Of a stretch of 64,000 bases of DNA, positions 8,841 through 18,827 are shown in pieces. The position numbers and the translations under genes are program-made. The notes beneath the pieces were generated by a model. The model was not told the DNA's origin and did no database searches. It was given only the letters and a program-made list of their open reading frames with translations. Position 1 is the stretch's first letter, and the number at the start of each line of letters is the position of its first letter. Origin of the DNA: Sinomonas sp. ASV486 (lineage in GTDB: Bacteria > Actinomycetota > Actinomycetes > Actinomycetales > Micrococcaceae); NCBI RefSeq assembly GCF_030908215.1, contig NZ_JAVFJK010000003.1:61883-125882 (forward strand). Reading direction: 5' to 3'.

Positions 8841-9186
8841 GGATGCGCGACTCTTCTACTCGGTGTCATCGGTTCTCCAAAGGGGTGCACGGGAACCGCC
8901 TCCATGATACCCGCGAGCTGTCAGCGGACCCTGCCGGGGCCCGCCGAAGGGCCGATCCCATCAGCCCTCTGCCAGTGCCGCAGATATTCACACTGCGGAA
9001 AGTTTCGGCAAACCCCTCTCGCCGGTCCTGTCCGCGTGGCTAGTATGTGAGCTGGATGCCCAGCCGCGTAAGGCGTGGGCAGACTCAGACAAATCGTTTC
9101 GATGGTGAACGGCTGGCAGGTTGCAGTGCAGGGCCCACCTTCGTGCCCCGATGCAGGCTGCCAGCCGTCAGCAATGAGAGGGGCCG
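8841..9186. promoter_or_regulatory. ctaB-tkt divergent intergenic region with tkt promoter and leader
   Basis: 346 bases without a gene. A plausible tkt -10, TAGTAT, lies at 9041-9046 with no clear -35, giving a leader of about 130 bases. A perfect 11-bp inverted repeat (ACGGCTGGCAG at 9109-9119 and CTGCCAGCCGT at 9158-9168) folds the leader into a long stem with a smaller GGGC/GCCC hairpin inside, ending about ten bases before the GAGAGG ribosome site. A short frame from the ATG at 9102 runs through the stem into tkt. No promoter for ctaB stands out. Confidence 0.45.
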
Positions 9187-11304
9187 GTGTACGTGCCTGC
9201 TGTGGATGTACAAGAACTGACCTGGACTGACCTGGACCGCAAGGCTGTGGACACGGTGCGTGTGCTGGCGGCGGATGCGGTGCAGAAGGTAGGGAATGGG
9301 CACCCGGGCACGGCAATGAGCCTGGCACCCGCGGCGTACCTGCTGTTCCAGAAGCTCATGCGGCACGATCCTGCGGATCCGGCGTGGATTGGGCGGGACC
9401 GGTTCATCCTCTCCCCCGGGCACTCGTCCCTGACGCTGTACATCCAGCTGTACCTGGCCGGGTACGGGCTTGAGCTGGGCGATCTGGAATCGCTGCGCAC
9501 GTGGGGCTCGCTGACGCCGGGCCACCCGGAGTACAAGCACACCAAGGGCGTGGAGATCACCACGGGCCCGCTCGGGCAGGGCCTGGCCTCCTCGGTCGGA
9601 TTCGCCTACTCGGGCCGGCGCGAGCGGGGCCTGTACGACCCCGAGGCCGCGCAGGGCGAGTCCCCGTTCGACCACACGGTGTGGGTCATCGCCTCCGACG
9701 GGGACCTCCAGGAGGGCGTGACGTCCGAGGCGTCCTCGCTGGCCGGCCATCAGGAGCTGGGCAACCTCGTGGTCATCTACGACGAGAACCACATCTCGAT
9801 CGAGGACGACACCGACGTCGCCTTCACCGAGGACGTCCTGAAGCGGTACGAGGCCTACGGCTGGCACACCCAGCGGGTGGACTGGACCCGGACCGGCGAA
9901 TACGTCGAGGACGTCCCCGAGCTCTACTCGGCCCTGCTGGCCGCCAAGGCCGAGACCGGCCGCCCCTCGATCATCTCCCTGCGCACCGTCATCGGCTGGC
10001 CGTCTCCGACCAAGCAGAACACCGGCAAGATCCACGGCTCAGCGCTGGGCTCGGACGAGGTCGCGGCGCTGAAGGAGGTCCTGGGGTTCGACCCGGCCAA
10101 GTCCTTCGACGTGGACCCGGAGGTCCTGGCACACACCCGCGGCGCTGTTGAGCGCGGCGAGGCGGCCAAGGACCGGTGGCAGGCCGGCTTCGATACCTGG
10201 AAGGCCGCGAACCCCGCCGCCGCGGCCCTGCACGAGCGCGTGGAGGCCCGGCGCCTGCCCGAGGGCTGGGCGGACTCCCTGCCCGTGTTCCCCGCCGGGA
10301 AGGACGTCTCTACCCGTGCGGCCTCGGGCAAGGTCCTGAACGCGATCGGCCCGGTCCTGCCGGAGCTGTGGGGCGGGTCCGCCGACCTTGCCGAGTCGAA
10401 CAACACCACGATCGAGGGCTCCCCCTCCTTCATCCCGGCCTCGCGCCAGACCGAGGCATGGAAGGGCAACCCGTACGGCCGGGTGCTGCACTTCGGCATC
10501 CGTGAGCACGCGGCGGCCTCGATCGTCAACGGCATCACCCTGGGCGGGAAGACCCGCGCCTTCTCCGGAACGTTCCTCATCTTCTCCGACTACCAGCGCC
10601 CCGCGATCCGCCTCTCGGCGCTCATGGGCATCCCGTCCACCTACGTCTGGACGCATGACTCGATCGGCCTCGGCGAGGACGGCCCGACCCACCAGCCCGT
10701 CGAGCAGCTCGCCTCGCTGCGTGCGATCCCGGGCCTGGACGTGGTCCGCCCCGCCGATGCCAACGAGACCGCCCAGGCGTGGAAGGCCATCCTCGAGAAC
10801 ACGCAGAACCCGGCCGGCATCGTCCTGACCCGGCAGAACCTGCCGACCTGGGACCGCGGCGAGGGCGCCTTCGGCGACGCCGCCGGCACCGCCCGCGGCG
10901 CCTACGTCCTGGCCGAGGCCCAGCGCGAGGGCGTCGACGTGGCCCCGGACGTGATCCTCATCGGCACCGGCTCCGAGGTCCAGCTCGCCGTCGCCGCCCG
11001 CGAGGCCCTCGCGGCCGAGGGCATCGCCGCGCGCGTCGTGTCCATGCCCTGCGTCGAATGGTTCAAGGCCCAGGACACCGACTACCGCGAATCGGTCCTC
11101 CCCGCGGCCGTCAAGGCCCGCGTCTCGGTCGAGGCCGGCCTGGCACTGGGCTGGCGCGAGTTCGTCGGCGACGCCGGACGCAGCATCAGCCTCGAGCACT
11201 ACGGCGCCTCCGCCGACTACAAGACCCTCTTCCGCGAGTTCGGGATCACCCCCGAGGCCGTCACGGCCGCCGCCAAGGACTCCATCGCCGCCGCCGCGGC
11301 CTGA
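9187..11304 (+). CDS. tkt: Transketolase
   Basis: 705 residues, full length. A thiamine-diphosphate enzyme that moves two-carbon units between pentose-phosphate and glycolytic sugars. The TPP motif appears as ASDGDLQEG followed by [15 protein letters not shown], the form with Ser instead of the first Gly that I associate with actinobacteria. The pyrimidine-domain block [14 protein letters not shown] holds the catalytic glutamate, and [10 protein letters not shown] is the usual domain entry. The GTG at 9187 follows GAGAGG. It opens the operon tkt-tal-pgi-zwf-opcA-pgl, with tal 19 bases downstream. Codon use is extremely G/C-biased at third positions, fitting high expression. Confidence 0.97.
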   Translation: MYVPAVDVQELTWTDLDRKAVDTVRVLAADAVQKVGNGHPGTAMSLAPAAYLLFQKLMRHDPADPAWIGRDRFILSPGHSSLTLYIQLYLAGYGLELGDLESLRTWGSLTPGHPEYKHTKGVEITTGPLGQGLASSVGFAYSGRRERGLYDPEAAQGESPFDHTVWVIASDGDLQEGVTSEASSLAGHQELGNLVVIYDENHISIEDDTDVAFTEDVLKRYEAYGWHTQRVDWTRTGEYVEDVPELYSALLAAKAETGRPSIISLRTVIGWPSPTKQNTGKIHGSALGSDEVAALKEVLGFDPAKSFDVDPEVLAHTRGAVERGEAAKDRWQAGFDTWKAANPAAAALHERVEARRLPEGWADSLPVFPAGKDVSTRAASGKVLNAIGPVLPELWGGSADLAESNNTTIEGSPSFIPASRQTEAWKGNPYGRVLHFGIREHAAASIVNGITLGGKTRAFSGTFLIFSDYQRPAIRLSALMGIPSTYVWTHDSIGLGEDGPTHQPVEQLASLRAIPGLDVVRPADANETAQAWKAILENTQNPAGIVLTRQNLPTWDRGEGAFGDAAGTARGAYVLAEAQREGVDVAPDVILIGTGSEVQLAVAAREALAAEGIAARVVSMPCVEWFKAQDTDYRESVLPAAVKARVSVEAGLALGWREFVGDAGRSISLEHYGASADYKTLFREFGITPEAVTAAAKDSIAAAAA

Positions 11305-11323
11305 CCACCAAGGAGCATTGACC

Positions 11324-12445
11324 ATGACTACCCCCACACAGGCCCTGTCCGATGCAGGCGTCTCGATCTGGCTCGACGACCTCTCCCGCGCCCGCCTCGC
11401 CGACGGCTCCCTCGCCAAGCTCATCGAGGAGAAGAACGTCGTGGGCGTGACCACGAACCCCACGATCTTCCACGCCGCGATCACCAAGGGCCACGGCTAC
11501 GACGAGAAGCTGCGCGAGCTCGTGACCGCCGGCGCCGACGCCGAGCGCACCGTGTTCGAGCTCACCACCTCCGACGTCGCCGACGCGTGCCGGCTCTTCG
11601 CCCCCGTCGCCGAGGCCACCGGCGGCGTCGACGGGCGCGTGTCCATCGAGGTCGATCCGCGAAAGGCCTGGGACACCCAGGGAACGATCGCCGAGGCCCA
11701 GCGCCTCCATGAGAAGGTCAACGAGCCCAACGTGCACATCAAGATCCCCGCCACGCTCGAGGGCCTTGAGGCCATCGCCGCGACGCTCGGCGCCGGGATC
11801 AGCGTCAACGTGACCCTGATCTTCTCCCTCGAGCGCTACCGCGCCGTCATCAACGCGTTCATGACCGGCTTGGAGAAGGCCAAGGCCGCCGGGCACGACC
11901 TGACCGCCATCCACTCGGTCGCCTCCTTCTTCGTCTCCCGCGTGGACACCGAGGTCGACAAGCGCCTCGCGGCCATCGGCACCGACCAGGCGCGGGGCCT
12001 CAAGGGCAAGGCCGGCCTGGCCAACGCCCGCCTGGCCTACCAGATCTTCGAGGAGGAGTTCACCTCCGAGCGCTTCAAGCTGCTCGCCGCAGCCGGCGCG
12101 CACCCCCAGCGCCCGCTCTGGGCCTCCACCGGCGTGAAGGACCCGAACCTCCCCGACACCCTCTACGTCACCGGGCTTGTCGCGCCCCAGACCGTGAACA
12201 CGATGCCGGAGAAGACCCTCGACGCCACGTTCGACCACGCCGAAGTCACCGGGGACACCGTCACCGGCACCTACGCCGAGGCCAACGCCCACCTCGACGC
12301 ACTCGCAAGCCTCGGCGTCGACTACAACGACGTCGTCGCCGTCCTCGAGACCGAAGGCCTGGACAAGTTCGTCGCCTCCTGGAACGAACTCCTCGCCGAC
12401 GTCGAGCAGACCCTCAGCGCAACCGCCCACGGAGCACGCGCATGA
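11324..12445 (+). CDS. tal: Transaldolase
   Basis: 373 residues, the long actinobacterial transaldolase. It transfers dihydroxyacetone units between sedoheptulose 7-phosphate and glyceraldehyde 3-phosphate. The Schiff-base lysine is in HIKIPAT at about residue 140; [10 protein letters not shown] and the later [11 protein letters not shown] block are typical. The ATG at 11324 is chosen over an in-frame TTG two codons earlier because AAGGAG lies eight bases before the ATG. Its stop overlaps the pgi start by ATGA, so the two are coupled. Confidence 0.96.
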   Translation: MTTPTQALSDAGVSIWLDDLSRARLADGSLAKLIEEKNVVGVTTNPTIFHAAITKGHGYDEKLRELVTAGADAERTVFELTTSDVADACRLFAPVAEATGGVDGRVSIEVDPRKAWDTQGTIAEAQRLHEKVNEPNVHIKIPATLEGLEAIAATLGAGISVNVTLIFSLERYRAVINAFMTGLEKAKAAGHDLTAIHSVASFFVSRVDTEVDKRLAAIGTDQARGLKGKAGLANARLAYQIFEEEFTSERFKLLAAAGAHPQRPLWASTGVKDPNLPDTLYVTGLVAPQTVNTMPEKTLDATFDHAEVTGDTVTGTYAEANAHLDALASLGVDYNDVVAVLETEGLDKFVASWNELLADVEQTLSATAHGARA

Positions 12446-14061
12446 GCGCACTGACGTTCGACGCCTCGGGAGCCGCCCAGCAGGCCGTCGACGCGCACGT
12501 GGAGAAGCTTGTCGCCGACTCGGTTGCGAGCCGGATCTTCGCCAAGGACCACACACTGTGGGGGAAGGAGGCGGAGGAGGAATCGGCCAAGCGCCTTGGA
12601 TGGGTCGAGGCCCCGGCCGTCTCCCGACCGCTCATCGCGGACATCGTCGCACTGCGTGACGAGTTCCGGGCCGAGGGCGTGGACCGCATCGTCCTGTGCG
12701 GAATGGGCGGCTCATCGCTCGCGCCCGAGGTCATCGCGGGGACCGCGGGCGTGCCGCTCGTGGTCCTCGACTCGACGGATCCCGAGCAGGTCGCTAATGC
12801 GCTTGCAGAGCGCATCGAGAACACAGCGATCGTCGTGTCTTCGAAGTCCGGCTCCACGGTCGAGACCGACTCCCAGCGCAGGGCCTTCGAGGCCGCCTTC
12901 ACGGCGGCCGGCATCTATGCGAAGAACCGCATCGTCATCGTGACTGATCCCGGCTCCCCGCTCGAGGCCACGAGCCGCGCGGCCGGCTACCGTGCGGTGT
13001 TCAACGCCGATCCGGCCGTGGGCGGGCGCTACTCGGCCCTGACCGCGTTCGGCCTCGTTCCGTCCGGCCTGGCCGGCGTGGACCTCCAGGCCCTCCTCGA
13101 CGAGGCCGAGGAGGCCGCCGAGCTCCTTCGCGATGACTCGGTGGAGAATATCGGACTCCAGCTGGGTGCTGCTCTGGGCGGGACCTCACCGCTGCGGGAC
13201 AAGATCGTGATCGTCGAAGACGGCTCGGGCATCGCAGGATTCGCGGACTGGGCCGAGCAGCTCATCGCTGAATCGACAGGCAAGATCGGCCGCGGTCTGC
13301 TCCCGGTCGTGGCAGGTCTCGACGCTCCGGAGGTGTCCGGGGGCGCCGAGGACGTACTCGTCGTGCGGCTCGTCTCGACGGAAGGCGAGCCGACGCTCGA
13401 AACCAACGAGGCCGCCGTCGGCGGAGGTCTCGCCACCCAGATGGTCGTGTGGGAGTTCGCGACCGCCGTCGCGGGGCGCCTTCTCGGCATCAACCCGTTC
13501 GACCAGCCGGATGTCGAGGCCGCCAAGGTCGCCGCGCGCGGCCTGCTGGACGCCCAGCCGGAGCCGACCCCCGCGCTGTTCACCGACGGGGTGGTCGAGG
13601 TCCGGACGGGTGATGCGGGCGAGTGGCTCGGCGGTGCCTCGACGGTCTCGGAGGCCGTCAAGGCTCTGCTGTCCCAGCTCGGTCCGAAGGGCTACCTGAG
13701 CGTTCAGGCGTACCTCGACCGGCTCGCGTTCCCGCAGCTCGCCGAGGTGCGCGACCAGTTCGCCGCCGAAACCGGACGTCCGACGACGTTCGGCTGGGGT
13801 CCGCGGTTCCTGCACTCGACGGGGCAGTACCACAAGGGCGGCCCCGCCGTCGGGGTCTTCCTGCAGATCACCGCCGACTCAGATCAGGACGTCGAGATCC
13901 CTGAGCGCCCCTTCACCTTCGCCAAGCTCATCTCGGCCCAGGCTGCGGGCGACGCGCAGGTCCTTGCCGATCACGGCAGGCCTGTCCTCCGGCTCAACCT
14001 CACCGATCGCGCGGCCGGGGTCGCACAGCTGTCCGGTCTCGTATCGGAACTGGCCCGCTGA
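12442..14061 (+). CDS. pgi: Glucose-6-phosphate isomerase
   Basis: 539 residues. Interconverts glucose 6-phosphate and fructose 6-phosphate, linking this pentose-phosphate operon to glycolysis. Sugar-isomerase (SIS) motifs are clear: [13 protein letters not shown] near 89-101 and [12 protein letters not shown] near 132-143, with [14 protein letters not shown] and a conserved late histidine and lysine in [14 protein letters not shown] overlap with tal. Placement between tal and zwf is common in Micrococcaceae, whereas mycobacteria keep pgi elsewhere (recalled, not checked). Confidence 0.95.
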   Translation: MSALTFDASGAAQQAVDAHVEKLVADSVASRIFAKDHTLWGKEAEEESAKRLGWVEAPAVSRPLIADIVALRDEFRAEGVDRIVLCGMGGSSLAPEVIAGTAGVPLVVLDSTDPEQVANALAERIENTAIVVSSKSGSTVETDSQRRAFEAAFTAAGIYAKNRIVIVTDPGSPLEATSRAAGYRAVFNADPAVGGRYSALTAFGLVPSGLAGVDLQALLDEAEEAAELLRDDSVENIGLQLGAALGGTSPLRDKIVIVEDGSGIAGFADWAEQLIAESTGKIGRGLLPVVAGLDAPEVSGGAEDVLVVRLVSTEGEPTLETNEAAVGGGLATQMVVWEFATAVAGRLLGINPFDQPDVEAAKVAARGLLDAQPEPTPALFTDGVVEVRTGDAGEWLGGASTVSEAVKALLSQLGPKGYLSVQAYLDRLAFPQLAEVRDQFAAETGRPTTFGWGPRFLHSTGQYHKGGPAVGVFLQITADSDQDVEIPERPFTFAKLISAQAAGDAQVLADHGRPVLRLNLTDRAAGVAQLSGLVSELAR

Positions 14062-14066
14062 GTCCT

Positions 14067-14107
14067 CGAGCGGCCGGTCCGGGCCCTTGGGCCAGGCCGG
14101 CCGCTCG
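14067..14107 (+). terminator. Hairpin between pgi and zwf
   Basis: CGAGCGGCCGG (14067-14077) pairs perfectly with CCGGCCGCTCG (14097-14107), with an inner GGCCC/GGGCC stem. It is followed by CGTTCGTTT, a weak T-rich tail. Probably a partial terminator that lowers readthrough into zwf. Confidence 0.55.
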
Positions 14108-14149
14108 CGTTCGTTTGGCGGACCGCACCTGATGGACTAGAAAGGCACC

Positions 14150-15700
14150 ATGCCAGAGAACGACAACGGCGCGAAGAGGCGGTCGAATCCGCTGCGCGAC
14201 CCGCGCGACCGCCGCCTCAACCGTATTGCGGGACCATCGTCGCTCGTGCTCTTCGGGGTAACGGGCGACCTCGCGCGCAAGAAGCTCATGCCCGCGGTGT
14301 ACGACCTCGCAAACCGGGGCCTACTGCCTCCCAGTTTCGCTCTCGTGGGCTTCGCGAGGCGCGAATGGGAGAACGAGGATTTCGCCGAGGAGGTCAAGGC
14401 CTCGGTCAAGCAGTACGCACGCACTCCCTTCGACGAGACGGTGTGGGCTCAGCTTAACGAGGGCGTGCGGTTCGTCCAGGGTTCCTTCGACGACGATGAT
14501 GCCTTCGAGGTCCTCAAGACGACGCTCGAGGAACTCGACGAGAAGCGCGGAACGCGCGGCAACCATGCGTTCTACCTCTCCATCCCGCCCAAGGCCTTCG
14601 AGCAGGTCTGCCGCCAGCTCTCGGACCACGGGCTCGCGCAGCCCGAGCCCGGCAAGTGGCGCCGCGTGGTGATCGAGAAGCCGTTCGGGCACGATCTGGC
14701 CTCGGCCCGGGCCCTCAATGACATCGTCGAGTCCGTCTTCCCCGCCGACGCGGTCTTCCGGATCGACCATTATCTTGGCAAAGAGACGGTCCAGAACATC
14801 CTCGCGCTGCGGTTCGCGAACATGCTGTTCGAGCCGCTCTGGAATTCCAATTACGTGGACCACGTCCAGATCACGATGGCGGAAGACATCGGCACAGGCG
14901 GCCGGGCGGGCTATTACGACGGCGTGGGCGCGGCGCGCGACGTCATCCAGAACCATCTCCTCCAGCTCCTGGCCCTCACTGCCATGGAGGAGCCCATCTC
15001 CTTCAACGCGGATGATCTGAGGACGGAGAAGGAAAAGGTCCTCGCGGCCGTCAAGCTCCCCGAAGACCTCTCCACCCACTCGGCCCGTGGCCAGTTCCTG
15101 GGCGGCTGGCAGGGCGGCGAGCTCGTCAAGGGCTACCTCGAGGAGGACGGCATCCCGGCCGACTCGATCACCGAGACCTACGCCGCCGTCCGGCTCGATA
15201 TCAATACCCGCCGGTGGGCCGGAGTCCCGTTCTACCTCCGGGCCGGCAAGCGCCTCGGCCGCCGCGTCACCGAGATCGCGGTGGTCTTCAAGCGCGCCCC
15301 CAACCTCCTCTTCCAGGACCAGGCCGAGGACGAGTTCGGCCAGAACGCCGTCGTGATCCGGGTCCAGCCGGACGAGGGCGCGACGATCCGCTTCGGGTCC
15401 AAGGTCCCCGGGACCCAGATGGAAGTCCGCGATGTGAGCATGGACTTCGGGTACGGACACGCGTTCACCGAGTCCTCCCCCGAGGCCTACGAGCGACTCA
15501 TCCTCGATGTCCTCCTGGGCGAACCTCCGCTGTTCCCGCGGCACGAGGAGGTCGAGCTCTCCTGGAAGATCCTCGACCCGTTCGAGGACTACTGGGCGAG
15601 CACCGGCGAGCAGCCCGAACCCTATGCTCCCGGCAGTTGGGGGCCCTCCTCCGCCGATCAGCTCCTCGCCCGCGACGGACGCTCCTGGAGGCGACCATGA
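14150..15700 (+). CDS. zwf: Glucose-6-phosphate 1-dehydrogenase
   Basis: 516 residues. First step of the oxidative pentose-phosphate pathway, making NADPH and 6-phosphogluconolactone. The nucleotide-binding motif GVTGDLARKKL is near 36-46, the active-site block RIDHYLGKETVQN near 202-214 (catalytic His of RIDHYLGKE), and EKPFGHDLASA lies just before it. The ATG at 14150 follows GAAAGG. Its stop overlaps the opcA ATG by ATGA, matching the dependence of G6PDH on OpcA known in corynebacteria. Confidence 0.97.
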   Translation: MPENDNGAKRRSNPLRDPRDRRLNRIAGPSSLVLFGVTGDLARKKLMPAVYDLANRGLLPPSFALVGFARREWENEDFAEEVKASVKQYARTPFDETVWAQLNEGVRFVQGSFDDDDAFEVLKTTLEELDEKRGTRGNHAFYLSIPPKAFEQVCRQLSDHGLAQPEPGKWRRVVIEKPFGHDLASARALNDIVESVFPADAVFRIDHYLGKETVQNILALRFANMLFEPLWNSNYVDHVQITMAEDIGTGGRAGYYDGVGAARDVIQNHLLQLLALTAMEEPISFNADDLRTEKEKVLAAVKLPEDLSTHSARGQFLGGWQGGELVKGYLEEDGIPADSITETYAAVRLDINTRRWAGVPFYLRAGKRLGRRVTEIAVVFKRAPNLLFQDQAEDEFGQNAVVIRVQPDEGATIRFGSKVPGTQMEVRDVSMDFGYGHAFTESSPEAYERLILDVLLGEPPLFPRHEEVELSWKILDPFEDYWASTGEQPEPYAPGSWGPSSADQLLARDGRSWRRP

Positions 15701-16638
15701 TCATCGACCTGCCCAACACCACCACCTCGAAGATCTCCAAGGAGATCACGAACATCCGGCACCGCGGCGGCGTCGTGGCCCTCGGCAGGGTGTTGACCCT
15801 CGTGGTCATCACGAAGCACGGATTCGAGGAGGAGGCCATCGAGGCGGCCAACGAGGCCAGCCGCGAGCATCCCTGCCGGATCATCGTGCTCGTCGACTCG
15901 GGCCGTGACTCCGCGGACCGGATCGACGGCCAGATCCGCGTGGGCGGCGATGCCGGCGCCTCAGAGGTCATCGTGCTGCGGGGCTACGGCCGCCTCGCCG
16001 AGGAAAGCGAGTCCCTCGTCGCAGCTCTGCTGCTGCCCGATGCCCCGATAGTGGCCTGGTGGCCGCACGGCGCACCGGACATCGCGAGCGCAACATCGAT
16101 CGGCTGCATTGCCCATCGCCGCATCACCGACTCGGGCAACGAGCCGGACCCGGTCGCCGCGCTCTTCCACCTCAGGGACACCTACCGCCCGGGCGACACC
16201 GACCTCGCGTGGACCCGGCTGACGAACTGGCGCATCCAGCTCGCTGCGGCCCTCGATCAGGTCGACCCGGCTCCCGTCACCTCCGTGACCGTCGAAGGCG
16301 CGTCCGATTCCCCGAGCACCGTCCTCTTGGCTGCGTGGCTCGGGCTCACGCTCGATGCCCCGGTCACGACCGTCGAGGACCCCGCGGGAACGGGAATCCG
16401 CCGAGTGCGGCTCCAGCGGGCCAGCGGGGACATCCAGCTGCACCGCCCGGGCCTCACGGTCGCAGAGCTCTCGCAGCCGGGCCAACCTGCCCAGCGGATT
16501 GCGCTTCCGCGGCGCAGCCTGCAAGACTGCCTGTCCGAAGAACTGCGCAGGCTCGACCCCGATGAGGTCTTCGGAGAAGTCCTCGCCTCGGGGCTGCCGC
16601 GCACCAACCTGAGGAGTGTGCAGCCGAGTGAGCGCTGA
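15697..16638 (+). CDS. opcA: G6PDH assembly protein OpcA
   Basis: 313 residues of the OpcA family, found only in actinobacteria and cyanobacteria, where the protein activates glucose-6-phosphate dehydrogenase. Recognisable blocks are VVALGRVLTLVV near the N-terminus, RIIVLVDSGRDS and the PDAPIVAWWPHGAP segment. Overlaps zwf by ATGA and the following pgl by 11 bases. A much longer upstream frame belongs to zwf sequence and is not real. No enzyme motif of its own. Confidence 0.93.
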   Translation: MIIDLPNTTTSKISKEITNIRHRGGVVALGRVLTLVVITKHGFEEEAIEAANEASREHPCRIIVLVDSGRDSADRIDGQIRVGGDAGASEVIVLRGYGRLAEESESLVAALLLPDAPIVAWWPHGAPDIASATSIGCIAHRRITDSGNEPDPVAALFHLRDTYRPGDTDLAWTRLTNWRIQLAAALDQVDPAPVTSVTVEGASDSPSTVLLAAWLGLTLDAPVTTVEDPAGTGIRRVRLQRASGDIQLHRPGLTVAELSQPGQPAQRIALPRRSLQDCLSEELRRLDPDEVFGEVLASGLPRTNLRSVQPSER

Positions 16639-17446
16639 TCCCCGTGTGAGCATCCATCCCGATTCGTCCGTCCTCTTGGCTGCGATTGCGGCGCGGCTCA
16701 TCACCAAGCTCGTGGACGCCCAGGACAGATACGGGGAGGCAACGATCGTCCTCACCGGCGGCTCGATGGGGATCGGCGCGCTCAAGGCCGTCGGCGAGTC
16801 GGCGGCGTGCCGAGCGGTGAACTGGTCCAAGGTCAACGTGTGGTGGGGTGACGAGCGCTTCGTCGAGGCAGACTCGACCGATCGCAACACGGTGCAGGCA
16901 CGGGCAGCGCTCCTCGACCGTCTCCCGCTGGACCCCGAAAGGGTCCGCGAGCCGGGTGCGGCTGGGGAGTTCGCGACGTCGGACGACGCCGCGGCGGACT
17001 ATGCGCGCCGCCTCGCCGAGGCGGCGGCAGCAGAGCATGACGCGGATGTCTCGGACTCGCGGCGCTCCGAGCCGAACAGAGTGCCCCGCTTCGATGTGCT
17101 CCTGCTGGGCGTGGGCCCTGATGCCCACGTGGCCTCGCTGTTCCCCGAGATGGCCGGGATCCGTGAGACCGAGCGGACGGTCGTGGGCGTCGAGAACGCG
17201 CCCAAGCCGCCGCCGTCGCGCATCTCCCTGACGCTTCCCGCCATCAAGTCGGCCGACGAGGTCTGGATGCTCGTGGCGGGCGAGGACAAGGCCGGCGCGG
17301 TCGGGCTTGCGCTGGCGGGTGCTGGCCCCGTGCAGGTGCCCGCCGCGGGCGCACGCGGCCGCTCACGCACCCTTTGGCTCATCGACGCGGCGGCGGCCTC
17401 GAGGGTGCCCGAAGAGCTCGTCCGCAAGGAGCCGGCCTCGGCCTGA
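16628..17446 (+). CDS. pgl: 6-phosphogluconolactonase
   Basis: 272 residues of the DevB/SOL lactonase family, which hydrolyses 6-phosphogluconolactone to 6-phosphogluconate, the step after Zwf. Family motifs are LTGGSMGIG, VNVWWGDERFVEADSTDRN and LLLGVGPDAHVASLFP. The GTG at 16628 is preferred because GAGGAG at 16611-16616 gives it a proper ribosome site and overlaps the alternative GTG at 16616. Last gene of the pentose-phosphate operon; a strong terminator follows. Confidence 0.93.
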   Translation: MSADPRVSIHPDSSVLLAAIAARLITKLVDAQDRYGEATIVLTGGSMGIGALKAVGESAACRAVNWSKVNVWWGDERFVEADSTDRNTVQARAALLDRLPLDPERVREPGAAGEFATSDDAAADYARRLAEAAAAEHDADVSDSRRSEPNRVPRFDVLLLGVGPDAHVASLFPEMAGIRETERTVVGVENAPKPPPSRISLTLPAIKSADEVWMLVAGEDKAGAVGLALAGAGPVQVPAAGARGRSRTLWLIDAAAASRVPEELVRKEPASA

Positions 17447-17465
17447 CGGCCTGCCTCCGACGCCG

Positions 17466-17506
17466 AAAGAGGCCGGGAACAGCATCTGCTGTCCCCGGCC
17501 TCTTTT
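17466..17506. terminator. Bidirectional rho-independent terminator between pgl and secG
   Basis: GAGGCCGGG and CCCGGCCTC form the outer stem, with ACAGCA/TGCTGT inside. AAA lies on the left and TTTT on the right, so it can end both the plus-strand pgl operon and the minus-strand secG transcript. This is the cleanest terminator in the window. Confidence 0.88.
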
Positions 17507-17514
17507 CGCAACCG

Positions 17515-17772
17515 TCAGGAGTCGCCGACGCTCGAGAAGCGCATGATGAGTCCCAGGGCGATGATGACGACGCCCCACGTGAGCCCGAGCACAATCGTGA
17601 ACCGGTTGAGGTTCCGCTCGGCCACGCCCGACGACGCGAGGCCCGAGGACATGCCGCCACCGAACATGTCGGAGAGGCCGCCGCCGCGCCCCTTGTGCAT
17701 GAGGATGAGCATGGTCAGCAGCAGGCTCGTAATGCCCAGCACGATCTGCAGGATGATCTGGAGTACTTCCAC
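17515..17772 (-). CDS. secG: Preprotein translocase subunit SecG
   Basis: 85 residues with two hydrophobic helices (near 2-24 and 58-80) joined by the glycine-rich cytoplasmic loop HKGRGGGLSDMFGGG, the hallmark of SecG. It supports SecYE in protein export through the plasma membrane. The GTG at 17772 (VEVLQIIL) has GAGG seven bases upstream; a longer in-frame start at 17844 adds an arginine-rich stretch unlike the family. Same strand as tpiA, as in most actinobacteria. Confidence 0.93.
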   Translation of the reverse strand: MEVLQIILQIVLGITSLLLTMLILMHKGRGGGLSDMFGGGMSSGLASSGVAERNLNRFTIVLGLTWGVVIIALGLIMRFSSVGDS

Positions 17773-17921
17773 AGGTTTGCCTCGTGGCCTTCCGTCAATA
17801 GTGCGGCGTGCAGTGATGCGACGCGCGGTCAGCGCGCCTTGCATTCACTGCTGCGCGGTAGGGTGCCCGCAGTGCCGATGACCCGCTGTGCCGATCACCC
17901 GCACTGCTGATAGACCGTTCG

Positions 17922-17942
17922 TCCGATCGAGTGAAGATCGGA
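17922..17942 (-). terminator. Hairpin directly after tpiA
   Basis: TCCGATC-N7-GATCGGA immediately follows the tpiA stop. There is no U-tract, so it may be a weak terminator or a stabilising 3' stem. Confidence 0.35.
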
Positions 17943-18755
17943 TCAGGCGGCAGCGTGGCTCTCGAACCTGACAATGCTAGCAAATTCGGCTGCGTCAAGG
18001 CTCGCGCCACCCACGAGCACGCCGTCAACGTCCTTCTCCCCGAGGATCGCCGCAGCACTCGCTGCCTTGACCGAGCCGCCGTAGAGGAGCCTCGCGCCGG
18101 CCGCGGACTCGTCTCCGAAGATCGTGCCAACCTCGGCGCGGATCGCCGCGCACATCTCCTGTGCGTCCCCGGGGCCGGCGACCTCGCCGGTACCGATCGC
18201 CCACACCGGCTCGTAGGCCACCACGAGCTGGGCTGCCTGCTCGGCGGTGAGGCCAGCGACATCCGCCCGCAGCTGCGCGAGGGTGTGCTCCACGTGGGTT
18301 CCGGCCTGGCGGATCTCGAGGCCCTCCCCCACGCACAGGATCGGAACGAGTCCGTGCGTGAATGCGGCCTTGACCTTGGCGTTGATGACGTCGTCGGACT
18401 CGCCGTGGATCGTGCGACGCTCCGAGTGCCCCACGAGGACGTACTTGCAGGCCAGCTTGGCGAGGAACGCTCCACTGATGTCACCCGTGTAGGCACCCGA
18501 GTCGAACTGGGAGAGGTCCTGGCCCCCGTACGCGATCGGCAGGTCATCTCCGGCGACGAGGGTCTGAACGCCCCGGAGGTCGGTGAACGGCGGGAAGACC
18601 GCCACCTCGACACGGCCGAAGTCGTGCTTCGCATCGTCGAGGGTCCAGGCAAGCTTCTGGAGCAGGGTGATGGCCTGGACGTGGTCCATGTTCATCTTCC
18701 AGTTGCCGGCGATCAGCGGCGTGCGGTCGAACGTGCCGTTCGTGGAGGTGGTCAC
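17943..18755 (-). CDS. tpiA: Triosephosphate isomerase
   Basis: 270 residues. Interconverts dihydroxyacetone phosphate and glyceraldehyde 3-phosphate. Catalytic blocks are all visible: GNWKMN with the lysine near residue 20, LVGHSERR with the electrophilic histidine, [11 protein letters not shown] with the catalytic glutamate, and the phosphate loops YGGSVKA and LVGGASL. The GTG at 18755 has AGGAG eight bases upstream; a start twelve codons earlier is possible but lacks a site. Third gene of gap-pgk-tpiA. Confidence 0.96.
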   Translation of the reverse strand: MTTSTNGTFDRTPLIAGNWKMNMDHVQAITLLQKLAWTLDDAKHDFGRVEVAVFPPFTDLRGVQTLVAGDDLPIAYGGQDLSQFDSGAYTGDISGAFLAKLACKYVLVGHSERRTIHGESDDVINAKVKAAFTHGLVPILCVGEGLEIRQAGTHVEHTLAQLRADVAGLTAEQAAQLVVAYEPVWAIGTGEVAGPGDAQEMCAAIRAEVGTIFGDESAAGARLLYGGSVKAASAAAILGEKDVDGVLVGGASLDAAEFASIVRFESHAAA

Positions 18756-18787
18756 GGGGGTGGCTCCTAGTGTGGGTTGAGTTCTTG

Positions 18788-18821
18788 GCATGCCGCGCCG
18801 CAGCGACGCGGCGCGGCATGC
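18788..18821 (-). other. Strong hairpin between pgk and tpiA
   Basis: A perfect 14-bp stem, GCATGCCGCGCCGC (18788-18801) with GCGGCGCGGCATGC (18808-18821), and a 6-base loop. It starts seven bases after the pgk stop. With no U-tract it looks like an intra-operon processing or stabilising element rather than a full terminator. Confidence 0.55.
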
Positions 18822-18827
18822 GCAGGC

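Noticed and set aside
9102-9230. Upstream small frame as a separate gene before tkt
   Set aside because: It has no -10 at leaderless distance or ribosome site, and its only interest is overlap with the leader hairpin. Kept as part of a finding, not annotated as a gene.
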